A DNA stretch of 64,000 bases from Pyrinomonadaceae bacterium (GTDB lineage Bacteria > Acidobacteriota > Blastocatellia > Pyrinomonadales > Pyrinomonadaceae). The position numbers and the translations under genes are program-made. Where the stretch lies: positions 186,001 through 250,000 of the forward strand of contig JAHCHG010000004.1 of NCBI GenBank assembly GCA_026129865.1, in the 5' to 3' direction. Below the pieces are notes generated by a model. The model was not told where the DNA came from and made no database searches. It saw nothing but the letters and a program-made list of their open reading frames with translations. This document shows positions 53,994 through 62,723 of the stretch, one piece after another; the stretch's first letter is position 1; each line of letters starts with the position of its first letter.

Positions 53994-54740
53994 GTGAGCG
54001 ATCATTCAAACGACTCTAAAAATTCACTGAAAGCCGAAGATCTTCAGAAAACCTACGGACGCCGGCGCGTTGTTGACGGCGTCAGTCTTTTTGTCGAACA
54101 GGGCGAGGTCGTCGGTCTGCTAGGAGCCAATGGGGCGGGAAAAACAACTACGTTCTATATGATGACGGGTTTGGAAAAAGCCGAAACCGGTCGCATTTTT
54201 TTGAACGGTCAGGACGTCACGAATCTTCCGATGTATCTTCGTGCGCGGCTCGGACTCGGTTATCTGCCGCAGGAACCGTCCATTTTCCGGAAAATGTCGG
54301 CGGAACAGAATATTTTGGCAATATTGGAAACAATGAAGTTCTCACGCGAACAACGGTTTGAGCGGCTCGACGAACTTTTGGATGAATTTGGCATCGATCA
54401 CGTCCGCAAAACCCGCGGCGATGCGCTTTCCGGCGGTGAGCGACGACGCGTTGAGATCGCGCGCTGTCTGGCGACCGAGCCGCAGTTCATTTTGCTGGAC
54501 GAACCGTTTGCAGGGATCGATCCGATCGCGATCGATGATATTCGCGAGATAATTTTGTATTTGAAAGGGCAGGGAATCGGCATTTTGATCACCGATCACA
54601 ATGTGCGCGAAACGCTGGGGATTACTGACCGTGCGTACATTATGGCGGAAGGGAAGATACTTCGGTCCGGTAATCCGGGCGAACTCGTCGAGGACAAAGA
54701 AGTTCGCAGACTTTATCTCGGCGAAAGATTTACACTTTGA
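53994..54740 (+). CDS. lptB: LPS export ABC transporter ATPase LptB
   Basis: LptB powers the LptFG machine that extracts lipopolysaccharide from the inner membrane. The ABC motifs are Walker [18 protein letters not shown]-loop [12 protein letters not shown], signature [15 protein letters not shown], Walker [14 protein letters not shown] and the switch [22 protein letters not shown] and the DHNVRETL sequence are characteristic of LptB rather than of branched-chain amino acid ATPases. It starts at GTG 53994. The next gene is rpoN, the same order as in many Proteobacteria. lptA, lptC, lptF and lptG are not in the window. Its presence implies an LPS-containing outer membrane. Confidence 0.93.
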   Translation: MSDHSNDSKNSLKAEDLQKTYGRRRVVDGVSLFVEQGEVVGLLGANGAGKTTTFYMMTGLEKAETGRIFLNGQDVTNLPMYLRARLGLGYLPQEPSIFRKMSAEQNILAILETMKFSREQRFERLDELLDEFGIDHVRKTRGDALSGGERRRVEIARCLATEPQFILLDEPFAGIDPIAIDDIREIILYLKGQGIGILITDHNVRETLGITDRAYIMAEGKILRSGNPGELVEDKEVRRLYLGERFTL

Positions 54741-54844
54741 TCCGGCGCGATTATCGATAAGATTACAATTTTTTTTCGATCGATGAAAAATATCAAAGCG
54801 CTAGTTTTACGGGTGGATGTGTATTATTCGTCCGCTCAATCGGT

Positions 54845-54850
54845 TATAAT
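54845..54850 (+). promoter_or_regulatory. Possible -10 element for the rpoN operon
   Basis: A perfect TATAAT lies 67 bases before the rpoN start in the 177-base gap after lptB. There is no recognisable -35 hexamer at the right distance (tattat), so it is a partial promoter call. Confidence 0.4.
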
Positions 54851-54917
54851 TTAGCCGTCCACAAGATTTTCGAATTATTGACTTGTTTGGTGTTCCAAAA
54901 TAAACTTTTTGTAAAGA

Positions 54918-56480
54918 ATGGCATCATTAAGACTTACACAAAAATTAGCCCAGCGGATGGTTTTGACGCCTCAGCTTCGTCAGCGCATCGAGATGCTTCA
55001 GATGACGACGTTGGAACTGAGCGAGCTCATCCAACAGGAACTTGTCGAAAATCCGGTGCTCGAAGAAGTTATGACCGACGAGGAATTTCAGGAAATTTCT
55101 GAAAAGATACTCGATCAAAACTCCGAAGGACAGGAAGAAACGTTTGACGACGCAAAAAAGTCCAGCGATTCCGATTCCGATAGTTTTGATGAGTTCGAAT
55201 CGGTTGCGGCTGAGTCCGTTTCGGAAAACAGCTTACCGGACGATGGCTCGGGCGATTCGGACGGCGACGACGTATCGGAAGATAATTCGGATGCGTTTGA
55301 AGAAGTCGATTTCGGTCGCGAATTTCAAGAGTATCTAGATCCCGGCTACAAAACTCAAGAGATCGAATATAAAGAAGACGCGCCGAGTTTTGAACAGTTT
55401 TTAACGCGGTCGCCGTCGCTGACAGATCATCTGGAATGGCAATTGAGCCTGACGCAGATCAGCGATGAACTTGAAGAGATCGCGTTTTGTATTATAGGAA
55501 ACCTTGACGCCGACGGACGCCTGACAGCGTCGGACGAAGAGATCTGCGAAATGTGCGGCTGCACGGAAGAAGCGGTCGAAGAAGCGAGGCAGATAGTTTT
55601 AATGCTCGATCCGGTCGGCTGCGGTGCGCGTAACGTGAAGGAATGTTTGCTGGCGCAGCTTCGTTCTAACGGCGAAGGCGAAAGCCTTGCATCGGAACTT
55701 GTTGAAAATCATCTTGAAGATCTTCAGCCCCATCGGCTTCAGCATTTATCTAAAGACACAGGAATCGACCTTCACGTTTTAAACGAAGAAATAAATAAGG
55801 TTAGAATTCTCGATCCGTATCCGGGAAGACGATATTCGAGCGACGAACCGATCTATGTCCAGCCTGAAGTTTATATCGAAAAGGTCGACGACGATTACAT
55901 AGTTTATTTCACCGACGACGGCAGTCCGAGGCTTCGCATCAGCCAATCGTATAAAAATCTGGTCGATCACGACGAAACTTCAAAGGAAACGAAAGATTTT
56001 ATCAAAGAGAAGGTTCGCTCGGCGGTTGATCTTTTGAGAAATATCGAACATCGCCGGCAGACGATCTATCGAGTTGTCGAATGCATCGTTAACCGCCAGC
56101 GGGATTTTCTCGAACATGGTGTGCAGCATATCAAACCGATGATGCTCAAGGATGTCGCCGAAGATATCGGAATGCATCTTTCGACGATTTCGCGCGTTGT
56201 AAATCGTAAATACGCGCACACTCCGCAAGGCGTTATCGAATTGCGCAGGTTTTTCTCGGAAGGAATGCTGAACGAAGACGGCGAAGAAGTTTCAACACGA
56301 ATATTGAAGTTGAAAATTAAAAAAATGATCGAGGAAGAAGATACTAAAAAGCCGTACACGGACGACGCGATCGCTAAAATACTGGCGAAAGGCGGCGTCA
56401 AACTGTCGCGCAGAACGGTCGCAAAATATCGCGATCAAATGCAGATACCCGGTTCCCGAGAAAGAAAAACGGTGATCTGA
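54918..56480 (+). CDS. rpoN: RNA polymerase sigma-54 factor
   Basis: RpoN directs polymerase to -24/-12 promoters that need AAA+ activators. Region I is the Gln/Leu-rich N-terminus (LAQRMVLTPQLRQRIEMLQM), region II is a long acidic stretch (about 55-150, many Asp/Ser/Glu), the core-binding region follows (about 155-350), and the C-terminus has the helix-turn-helix AEDIGMHLSTISRVVNRKYA and the RpoN box SRRTVAKYRDQM (consensus ARRTVAKYRE). The length of 520 is slightly above average because of region II. It is followed by hpf 88 bases later and starts an apparent operon to ddl. No AAA+ activator gene is in the window. Confidence 0.96.
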   Translation: MASLRLTQKLAQRMVLTPQLRQRIEMLQMTTLELSELIQQELVENPVLEEVMTDEEFQEISEKILDQNSEGQEETFDDAKKSSDSDSDSFDEFESVAAESVSENSLPDDGSGDSDGDDVSEDNSDAFEEVDFGREFQEYLDPGYKTQEIEYKEDAPSFEQFLTRSPSLTDHLEWQLSLTQISDELEEIAFCIIGNLDADGRLTASDEEICEMCGCTEEAVEEARQIVLMLDPVGCGARNVKECLLAQLRSNGEGESLASELVENHLEDLQPHRLQHLSKDTGIDLHVLNEEINKVRILDPYPGRRYSSDEPIYVQPEVYIEKVDDDYIVYFTDDGSPRLRISQSYKNLVDHDETSKETKDFIKEKVRSAVDLLRNIEHRRQTIYRVVECIVNRQRDFLEHGVQHIKPMMLKDVAEDIGMHLSTISRVVNRKYAHTPQGVIELRRFFSEGMLNEDGEEVSTRILKLKIKKMIEEEDTKKPYTDDAIAKILAKGGVKLSRRTVAKYRDQMQIPGSRERKTVI

Positions 56481-56568
56481 TCATCAGGGCAATGCCAAAA
56501 GTTGAAAGAATGCAGAAAGCAAAATTGGTCAAGTTTTTTGACCGGAACGAACAATCGAGGTGCAAAAT

Positions 56569-57099
56569 ATGAAAATTGAATACACAGGAAGACACATCGA
56601 CGTAACTCCCGCGCTGAAAGCGCATGTCGAGGAGCATTTTGAAAGGATCGACCATCTGTTCGAGGGAGCGCAAAGCAGCGCGCACGTGATAATCGAGGTC
56701 GAACGGGGCAAGCACCGCTCGGAAATTGTCGTAAAATGGCGCAATGAAGTCTTAACTGCGACGACAAGTGTCTCAGACATGTATAAATCTCTATCTCAAT
56801 CGATCGCAAAGATCGAAAAACAGGCTTTAAAATTAAAGAACAAAATTACCGATAAGCATCACAAAGCCGAAAAACTCGGAGCGATCGCTTCGCCGCAAAA
56901 CGACGTGCAGCCGGAACCGGACCAGCCGGGGATCATTAAAACGGAGAATTACTCGATAAAGCCGATGACGCCGGAAGAAGCGGTTCTGCAGCTCGAGCAG
57001 CAGGATAATCAGTTTTTAGTATTTAGGACGACGGCGGACCAGAGCGTCGCCGTTATTTACAAAAGAAACGACCGCAATTACGGATTGATCCATCCTTAA
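56569..57099 (+). CDS. hpf: Ribosome hibernation promoting factor, long form
   Basis: Long HPF binds the 30S decoding region and joins ribosomes into inactive 100S dimers in slow growth. The N-terminal RaiA domain (about 1-100) starts MKIEYTGRHIDVTPALKAHV and includes IIEVERGKHRSEIVVKW. A linker (about 100-120) leads to the C-terminal dimerisation domain (about 122-176; SIKPMTPEEAVLQLEQQDNQ; VIYKRNDRNYGLIHP). The start ATG at 56569 has GAGG upstream and gives 176 residues, the long-form size. Its place after rpoN is conserved in many bacteria. Confidence 0.95.
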   Translation: MKIEYTGRHIDVTPALKAHVEEHFERIDHLFEGAQSSAHVIIEVERGKHRSEIVVKWRNEVLTATTSVSDMYKSLSQSIAKIEKQALKLKNKITDKHHKAEKLGAIASPQNDVQPEPDQPGIIKTENYSIKPMTPEEAVLQLEQQDNQFLVFRTTADQSVAVIYKRNDRNYGLIHP

Positions 57100-57129
57100 T
57101 TTGCGGCGAATGACCGAAGAATCCCTTTA

Positions 57130-58098
57130 ATGCAGTTTGATATCACAGATCAGAGTCCGAAGATCTCGGTCGAGCGTTTTTTGGAACTCTCTTCGGAAAC
57201 TCTTCAACTTTCAATTCTTGCGGGAAGCGCTGGTCTTAAAGATCGAAAGATCAGTTCTTCCAGGATCCAAAAACTCGGGCTGGCGCTCGCCGGTTTTGCA
57301 CATTATATCCACGAAGGTCGTATTCAGATCGTCGGGCAAAGCGAGATCGCCTATCTAAATCAGCTGGAAATTGAAAAACGTCATGAGGCTTTAAGAAACC
57401 TCGATCTAGATAAAATTTGCTGCATTTTGGTGACCAAGGGACTCAAACCGCCGCGTGAACTGCTTGAAATTGCTGAAGATCGATCGCTTCCGGTAATTCA
57501 GACCGCTGATGTCAGTTCACTAGCCATCAATGAAGTTACAAAGTTTCTCGGCGAAATTCTTGCTCCGCGTGTAACAATTCATGGCGTTTTAATGGGGCTT
57601 TACGGCGTTGGCGTGTTGATGCTTGGCGATTCCGGAATCGGGAAGTCCGAATGTGCGCTTGACCTAATTTCACGCGGACACCGTTTGATCTCCGACGATT
57701 CCGTGTTGATAAAAAAGATAGGCGGAAGTCTGGAAGGTTCGTCTCCGGAGCTGACGCGCGAACATCTTGAGATCCGTGGACTTGGTATATTAAATATTCG
57801 TGATCTCTTCGGCATTTCAGCCGTCGGAAAATGCAAAAAGATCGAGTTAATAATCGAATTTGTAAAATGGGAAGACGCCGGCGAGATCGATCGTGTCGGA
57901 TTGGAGATCAGCAAACACGAAGTATTCGGCGTGCGGGTAAAGAAATTTAAATTGCCGGTCAGTGTCGGACGAAATCTTTCGACACTTGTCGAAACCGCTG
58001 TAAGGGTCTTTTTGATAAATCTTTCGGGCGGAAATGCGGCGCGCGATCTGATCGAAAAACATTCCGAACTATTAACGAAAGACGAAAACGCTAAATGA
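57130..58098 (+). CDS. hprK: HPr kinase/phosphorylase
   Basis: HprK phosphorylates and dephosphorylates a serine of HPr in response to metabolites. The N-terminal domain (about 1-130) precedes the kinase domain: H151 in IHGVL, Walker A GDSGIGKSE (166-174) and the acidic ISDDSVLI. The HPrK signature is LEIRGLGILNIRDLFG, and the C-terminal stretch with KLPVSVGRNLSTLVETAV (positions about 275-293) is also typical. All key residues are present. It starts 30 bases after hpf and overlaps rapZ by 4 bases. Its target HPr is encoded 1.3 kb downstream with the serine intact. Confidence 0.95.
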   Translation: MQFDITDQSPKISVERFLELSSETLQLSILAGSAGLKDRKISSSRIQKLGLALAGFAHYIHEGRIQIVGQSEIAYLNQLEIEKRHEALRNLDLDKICCILVTKGLKPPRELLEIAEDRSLPVIQTADVSSLAINEVTKFLGEILAPRVTIHGVLMGLYGVGVLMLGDSGIGKSECALDLISRGHRLISDDSVLIKKIGGSLEGSSPELTREHLEIRGLGILNIRDLFGISAVGKCKKIELIIEFVKWEDAGEIDRVGLEISKHEVFGVRVKKFKLPVSVGRNLSTLVETAVRVFLINLSGGNAARDLIEKHSELLTKDENAK

Positions 58099-58988
58099 AT
58101 AAAAAGTCCAATCACAAAGGAAGCGCTCCGAAATTCGTCATTATCACCGGCTTGAGTGGTTCGGGGATGAGTTCGGCGACAAATGCTTTTGAAGATCTCG
58201 GTTATTTCTGTGTCGACAATCTTCCGCTGACGATGCTTCGGACGTTTTCGCGCCTTCTTCTTCCAAATTCCGAAGACGTGGTTGCTATTGAAAAAGCTGC
58301 GCTTGTCATAAATATTCGTGAAAGACATTTTTTGTCGGATTTTCCCACAGAGCTTTCAAAAATGCGGAAAAGACTTTCGCCGTTCGTGTTATTCTTTGAA
58401 GCCTCCGACGAGGTTTTGCAGCGAAGATTCAGCGAAACACGCCGTCCGCATCCGGCTGACAGCGGCAAAGGGTTGGCGCGTGCGATTCGCGACGAACGTT
58501 CGGAACTTGCGAAGATCAGAAAAAACGCCGATCTGATCGTGGATACTTCCGAACACACCGTCCACACGCTGCGGCGGTTTCTGATCGAAGAATTCGGGCA
58601 TTTTGACGAAGGCGCGCCGCTTCATATTCAGTTGATGAGTTTTGGTCACAAGCACGGTTCGCCATCGAGGGTCGATTTGCTCTTTGATGTTCGCCATTTA
58701 CCTAACCCATATTTTGAAAGGGGTTTGCGCGAACTTCCCGGGACCAGTAAAGAAGTTATCGAGTTTCTTGAAAAACAGGACGAAGTGATAGAAACGACAG
58801 ATCGTTTTATCGACCTTTTGAGATATCTCATCCCGCTTTATAAAAAAGAGGGTAAATCTTATCTAATTATCGGGATCGGGTGCACGGGCGGACGGCACCG
58901 GTCTGTTATGGTTACAAACAAGATCGCGGAAGCATTAAAAGACGTCAATCATCAAATTTCCGTCGTTCACCGCGACGTAGAAAAATAA
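58095..58988 (+). CDS. rapZ: RapZ-family protein with altered Walker A
   Basis: RapZ is a nucleotide-binding RNase adaptor; in E. coli it guides RNase E to the small RNA GlmZ and so controls glucosamine-6-phosphate synthase. The N-terminal kinase-like domain has GLSGSGMSSATNAFEDLGYF followed by CVDNLP; the canonical Walker A is GxSGSGKS, so the lysine is replaced by Met25. The C-terminal domain has SFGHKHGSPSRVDLLFDVRH, PNPYF and IGIGCTGGRHRSVMVTNKIA, ending VVHRDVEK, all standard. The rest of the fold is intact and there is no frameshift, so loss or change of ATP binding, not decay of the gene, is the likely meaning. ATGA overlap with hprK. Confidence 0.93.
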   Translation: MNKKSNHKGSAPKFVIITGLSGSGMSSATNAFEDLGYFCVDNLPLTMLRTFSRLLLPNSEDVVAIEKAALVINIRERHFLSDFPTELSKMRKRLSPFVLFFEASDEVLQRRFSETRRPHPADSGKGLARAIRDERSELAKIRKNADLIVDTSEHTVHTLRRFLIEEFGHFDEGAPLHIQLMSFGHKHGSPSRVDLLFDVRHLPNPYFERGLRELPGTSKEVIEFLEKQDEVIETTDRFIDLLRYLIPLYKKEGKSYLIIGIGCTGGRHRSVMVTNKIAEALKDVNHQISVVHRDVEK

Positions 58989-58999
58989 ATTTGCAGGCT

Positions 59000-59425
59000 A
59001 TGAAGAAAATCGGTGGAGTTGTGGTTTCGCACGGACAGGTGGCAAACGAGCTGCTTGCCGCGGCAGAGACAGTGGTAGGTGACGCGACGCATATTGCAGC
59101 AGTTTCGATCGGCTGGCACGACGATGTAGAGGCAGCGAAAGAAGAGATCTCACGAGCGATCAAGTCGGTATCGGAAGGAAAGGGCGTGCTGCTTTTGACC
59201 GATATGTTCGGAGGAACGCCGACAAATATTTCCGCAATGTTCATAAAAGAGAACGAAGTTGAGATAATAACCGGCGTCAATTTGCCGATGGTTATAAAAC
59301 TGGCTTCGCAAAACAGGGACGTTTCGCTATCTGAACTTGCTAAAGAGGTTGAAGAACAAGGTAAAAAGGCGATCTACCGGACGAGCGAACTGCTTGAACC
59401 TAAAAAACACAAGAAGGATGGTTGA
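59000..59425 (+). CDS. PTS EIIA component, mannose family
   Basis: EIIA of the mannose family accepts phosphate from HPr on a histidine. The N-terminal active site is VVVSHGQVANELLAAAE with H11, and GVLLLTDMFGGTPTNISAMF is the second family signature. The length of 141 matches a stand-alone EIIA. There are no EIIB, EIIC or EIID genes nearby, so it probably acts as a regulatory phosphate acceptor and not in sugar uptake. The start at 59000 follows rapZ by 11 bases; the open frame begins earlier but inside rapZ. It overlaps HPr by 8 bases. Confidence 0.93.
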   Translation: MKKIGGVVVSHGQVANELLAAAETVVGDATHIAAVSIGWHDDVEAAKEEISRAIKSVSEGKGVLLLTDMFGGTPTNISAMFIKENEVEIITGVNLPMVIKLASQNRDVSLSELAKEVEEQGKKAIYRTSELLEPKKHKKDG

Positions 59426-59690
59426 AAAAAAGATTACAGTAATCAATCGGCTTGGGTTACATGCCCGCGCAGCGGCGCAGCTTGTCAGGCTGGCGGCGGG
59501 ATTTCAATCGAAAATAATCGTTCGGCGCTGCGACACTAACGTCTTTGCAGATGCGAAGTCGATCTTGAGCGTCCTAACGCTTGCCGCCGCAAAAGGAACC
59601 GAACTTATGCTGGCAATCGACGGCACGGATGAATCGGGCGCGATGGCTGCGGTTGAGCAGTTGTTCTTATCGGGATTTGGGGAAATGTAG
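59418..59690 (+). CDS. ptsH: Phosphocarrier protein HPr
   Basis: HPr carries phosphate between enzyme I and EIIA proteins. The histidine site is GLHARAAAQLVRLA with H15, and the HprK target serine is S48 in ADAKSILSVLTLAAAKG (Ser46 of Bacillus). Both sites are present, so it can serve the transport relay and the kinase. At 90 residues the length is normal. It overlaps the EIIA gene and is 5 bases before arginase. No enzyme I gene follows, which is where it would usually be found. Confidence 0.94.
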   Translation: MVEKKITVINRLGLHARAAAQLVRLAAGFQSKIIVRRCDTNVFADAKSILSVLTLAAAKGTELMLAIDGTDESGAMAAVEQLFLSGFGEM

Positions 59691-59695
59691 GTCTT

Positions 59696-60658
59696 ATGAG
59701 TGAAAAGGATAGATTCTTGCCGGGAGAAGGAAAAAAGCTTGGAATTCTTGGAGTTCCGCTGGGATTCGGAGCCGGGACGAAAGGCAGCGAGCTCGGTGTT
59801 ACTGCGATGCGGCTGTCGCTTGCGCAAGGTAAGCAGTTGACGGAGCATATTCAGGACCTTGGCTATGATCTAAAGGATTTCGGCGATGTCGAAATTGTTA
59901 AGCCCGACTACATTGCGTCCGATAACGAAAACCCCAAGTATTTATCTGAGATGGTCGAGAGCAGCCGCCGGATAATGGACGGTGTGCGTTCAATATTGGA
60001 AGACGGAAGAATTCCGCTTATTTTAGGTGGTGATCATTCGATAGCGATCGGATCGTTTTCCGGAATTTCGTCTTATTTCAACTCACAAGATCAAGAGATC
60101 GGATTGATCTGGTTCGACGCCCATGCTGACATCAACACGAACGAAACGTCGCCTTCGGGAAACATACACGGAATGCCGCTGGCGGCTCTTCTCGGTCGGG
60201 GAACCGAATCGCTGACACATATTGGAGACTTTTCACCGAAACTGAACACAAATTATTTTGCGCACATCGGCGCACGAGACCTGGACATTGGCGAAAAACG
60301 TTTGATACACGACCTTGGACTTCGCGACAACTTTTTTACCATGGCAGACGTCGACCGTCGCGGTATGAACGCTTGTATAAAAGACGCGATCGACATTGCT
60401 TCGAAAGCTCCAGGCGGATTTGCTGTAACTTTTGACGTGGACATGATCGATCCGAGGTTTGCACCGGGTTCGGGAACGCTTGTCCGCGGCGGAACGACAT
60501 ACCGCGAAGCGCACGTTGCGTTGGAAACGATCGCCGAGTCCGGCAAACTGCGCTCCCTCGAGATCGTTGAGGTTAATCCGATGCTCGATAAAAGCAATAT
60601 CACCGTGGAACTCGCGATCGAATTGATCCTGTCGGCACTGGGTAAAACGATCCTTTAA
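59696..60658 (+). CDS. rocF: Arginase
   Basis: Arginase splits arginine into ornithine and urea with a two-manganese centre. Metal-binding motifs are complete: LILGGDHSIAIGS, WFDAHADINTNETSPSGNIH (in part FDAHADIN and SGNIHGMPLA) and FDVDMIDPRFAPGSGT. The N-terminal GVPLGFGAGTKGSELG and the C-terminal EIVEVNPMLD also fit arginase more than agmatinase. The length of 320 is slightly above Bacillus RocF. It sits in the PTS-regulatory operon 5 bases after HPr and 6 bases before ddl, an unusual place for a catabolic gene. Confidence 0.92.
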   Translation: MSEKDRFLPGEGKKLGILGVPLGFGAGTKGSELGVTAMRLSLAQGKQLTEHIQDLGYDLKDFGDVEIVKPDYIASDNENPKYLSEMVESSRRIMDGVRSILEDGRIPLILGGDHSIAIGSFSGISSYFNSQDQEIGLIWFDAHADINTNETSPSGNIHGMPLAALLGRGTESLTHIGDFSPKLNTNYFAHIGARDLDIGEKRLIHDLGLRDNFFTMADVDRRGMNACIKDAIDIASKAPGGFAVTFDVDMIDPRFAPGSGTLVRGGTTYREAHVALETIAESGKLRSLEIVEVNPMLDKSNITVELAIELILSALGKTIL

Positions 60659-60664
60659 TTATTT

Positions 60665-61777
60665 ATGAAAACTCGTGTTGGAATCATTTACGGAGGGCGT
60701 TCGGGCGAGCACGAGATCTCGATTCGTTCCGCCGTCACAGTCATCGAAACGATCGATCGCGATAAGTATGATGTCATTCCGATCGCAATTTCGCCTGACG
60801 GACATTGGCTTAGCGCGTCGGAATCGATCGGTTTACTGCCGGAAAAGACTCGAGAAGTTTTTGGAGACGCGTCCAAATTCAATGATTCTGCAATATCGCT
60901 GACCGGCGATTCACGTTTTAAAGGTTTGCTTTCAGGCGACGGTAGTGTTTTTCCGATAGATGTCATCTTTCCCGTTCTGCACGGGACGTTCGGTGAAGAC
61001 GGAACAATTCAAGGATTGTTTGAAATGGCTGACATTCCGTATGTCGGCTGCGGCGTGTTGGCTTCGTCGTGCGGGATGGACAAGGTGTTTATGAAGACCC
61101 TTTTTCGCGATGCCGAACTGCCGATGTGTAGGTATGTCTGGTTTTTGCGGAGCGAATGGGAACGCGATCATGCGGTTGTCACCAGGCAGATCGAAAACAA
61201 GCTGGGATTTCCGTGCTTTGTTAAGCCTGCGAATCTAGGTTCTTCCGTCGGTGTTTCTATGGCGCGCGATAAGGAATCGCTCGAAGCCGCGATCGCGCTT
61301 GCCGCTGAATATGACCGGAAGATCATTGTCGAAGAAGGCTTGGACATGCGCGAGATCGAATGCGCCGTACTCGGCAACGATGACCCGAAAGCCAGTCTGC
61401 CGGGTGAATACATCGTTAAAACTGCCGATAAAAAATTCCTCGACTACACGGAAAAATATGCAGGAACCGGTAACAATGAGTTCGTCGTTCCTTCATTCGT
61501 TTCAAAAGAATTAACCGAAAAAATTCGTGAAATGGCGGTAACCGCATTTCGCGCGATCGACGGTGCAGGATTAGCTCGTGTAGATTTTTTCCTTCGTAAC
61601 GACAATGGCGCGCTGCTCATTAACGAGATCAACACGCTGCCCGGCTTGACCGATGCTTCCGGCTTTCCAAAAATGTGGAAGGGAACCGGAGTGGACTTCA
61701 GGGAAGTTATCGATGAATTGATAGAGCTTGCGTTTCAGCGGCACAAGGACCGTTCGCGCAATAAGACCAGTTTTTAA
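60665..61777 (+). CDS. ddl: D-alanine--D-alanine ligase
   Basis: Ddl joins two D-alanines with ATP for peptidoglycan synthesis. The N-terminal domain opens with GIIYGGRSGEHEISIRSA. The ATP-grasp motifs are FPVLHGTFGEDGTIQGLFE, GMDKVFMKTLF, FPCFVKPANLGSSVGVSMAR, IIVEEGLDMREIECAVLGND and INEINTLPGLTDASGFPKMW. In the serine-lid region the phenylalanine/tyrosine switch (EYIVKTADKKFLDY) reads Tyr-like, which fits D-Ala over D-Lac. The length of 370 is typical of the longer Ddl forms. It is the last gene of the rpoN-to-ddl run and overlaps the convergent VWA gene by 4 bases. Confidence 0.94.
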   Translation: MKTRVGIIYGGRSGEHEISIRSAVTVIETIDRDKYDVIPIAISPDGHWLSASESIGLLPEKTREVFGDASKFNDSAISLTGDSRFKGLLSGDGSVFPIDVIFPVLHGTFGEDGTIQGLFEMADIPYVGCGVLASSCGMDKVFMKTLFRDAELPMCRYVWFLRSEWERDHAVVTRQIENKLGFPCFVKPANLGSSVGVSMARDKESLEAAIALAAEYDRKIIVEEGLDMREIECAVLGNDDPKASLPGEYIVKTADKKFLDYTEKYAGTGNNEFVVPSFVSKELTEKIREMAVTAFRAIDGAGLARVDFFLRNDNGALLINEINTLPGLTDASGFPKMWKGTGVDFREVIDELIELAFQRHKDRSRNKTSF

Positions 61778-62682
61778 TTGGCTTTTTTCGCGTTGTAACC
61801 TTTTTTCGTTCGAATATTAACGTCTTTTTTTGCGACTTTCAACTCGATCTTTCTCCATTTTCCGTCGGTCTTCTTATTTTTGGGTTCGTATGCGATGGTA
61901 TATTGAAATCCGAGTTCTTCGACGATATTTCCAAACGCTTCCCTCATTGCGACTCCGCCAGGTGTCGCGACAAAAACTCCGCCGGTTTTTTCTGTAAAAT
62001 TTTTCAGCGCAGCCTGACTGATCATTTTTTCGCGGCTGCGGTCGTTCGTATCCGACATATCGACCGCATAGATCGTCGCGCCCGCTGCTATCGCAGCCTT
62101 TAGGGCTTCGGAAGTTGAATTTCCGCTTTTTGTGTCAGCGCCGTCTGAAAGCACGACGATGGCTTTGCGTCTTTCGGAGCGCTTTTTCAATAGATCGGCA
62201 GCTTCAACGACCGCGTCGTTCAGCACAGTCCATCCGTCTGCTTTAATATTAAAAAATTGAGACGCCACATCGCGGCTGTTGGAAAAGTCCTGAATTAGCG
62301 AAATCTTTGTATCGAAGCTGTAAATAGAAGCGACGTCGTTAACACGAAGTCCGTTGAGGAAATTGATCGCAGCAGATCGCGCCAGCGAAACGCGCCGTTC
62401 CATACTTCCGGAACTATCGAGCAAAATAACCGCGGCAAACGGAGTTTCAAAACTTTCAAATACCTCGATATCCTGTTCCACGCCGTCTTCAAAGACCTTA
62501 AAATCGGACAGTTTCAGTCCGGCTACCGGCTGACCTTTCGGATCGGTAATTGTTGCATTTAGTACAACTAACGTAGATTCGATCGTTACCGGTTCATCAT
62601 CTCGTTCCTGCCCTGCGATTGGGGAAAGTGAAGCGGTTAAGCACAGTGAAAACAAAAATAGAAGCAAAAATGATCGCATCAA
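61774..62682 (-). CDS. VWFA-related acidobacterial-type secreted protein
   Basis: This exported protein has a von Willebrand factor A domain of the subfamily first named from Acidobacteria. The signal peptide covers about 1-24. A short beta-sandwich-like N-terminal part (TLVVLNATITDPKGQPVAGL, then FKVFEDGVEQDI) precedes the VWA domain (about 80-260). The metal-ion site is complete: DSSGSMERR (DxSxS), a Thr in GWTVLNDAV and an Asp in LSDGADTKSG. It should bind a ligand by a divalent cation. It has no membrane anchor in the C-terminus, which is Lys-rich. It is last in a leftward three-gene operon of exported proteins. Confidence 0.92.
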   Translation of the reverse strand: MMRSFLLLFLFSLCLTASLSPIAGQERDDEPVTIESTLVVLNATITDPKGQPVAGLKLSDFKVFEDGVEQDIEVFESFETPFAAVILLDSSGSMERRVSLARSAAINFLNGLRVNDVASIYSFDTKISLIQDFSNSRDVASQFFNIKADGWTVLNDAVVEAADLLKKRSERRKAIVVLSDGADTKSGNSTSEALKAAIAAGATIYAVDMSDTNDRSREKMISQAALKNFTEKTGGVFVATPGGVAMREAFGNIVEELGFQYTIAYEPKNKKTDGKWRKIELKVAKKDVNIRTKKGYNAKKAN

Positions 62683-62723
62683 AATAAAAAAGACGAAAAA
62701 TTACCGTTTAGAGACTTAATGGA

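Noticed and set aside
54740-54917. Sigma-54 promoter for the rpoN operon
   Set aside because: No GG-N10-GC pattern of the TGGCAC-N5-TTGCA type was found; only a TATAAT-like element was seen.
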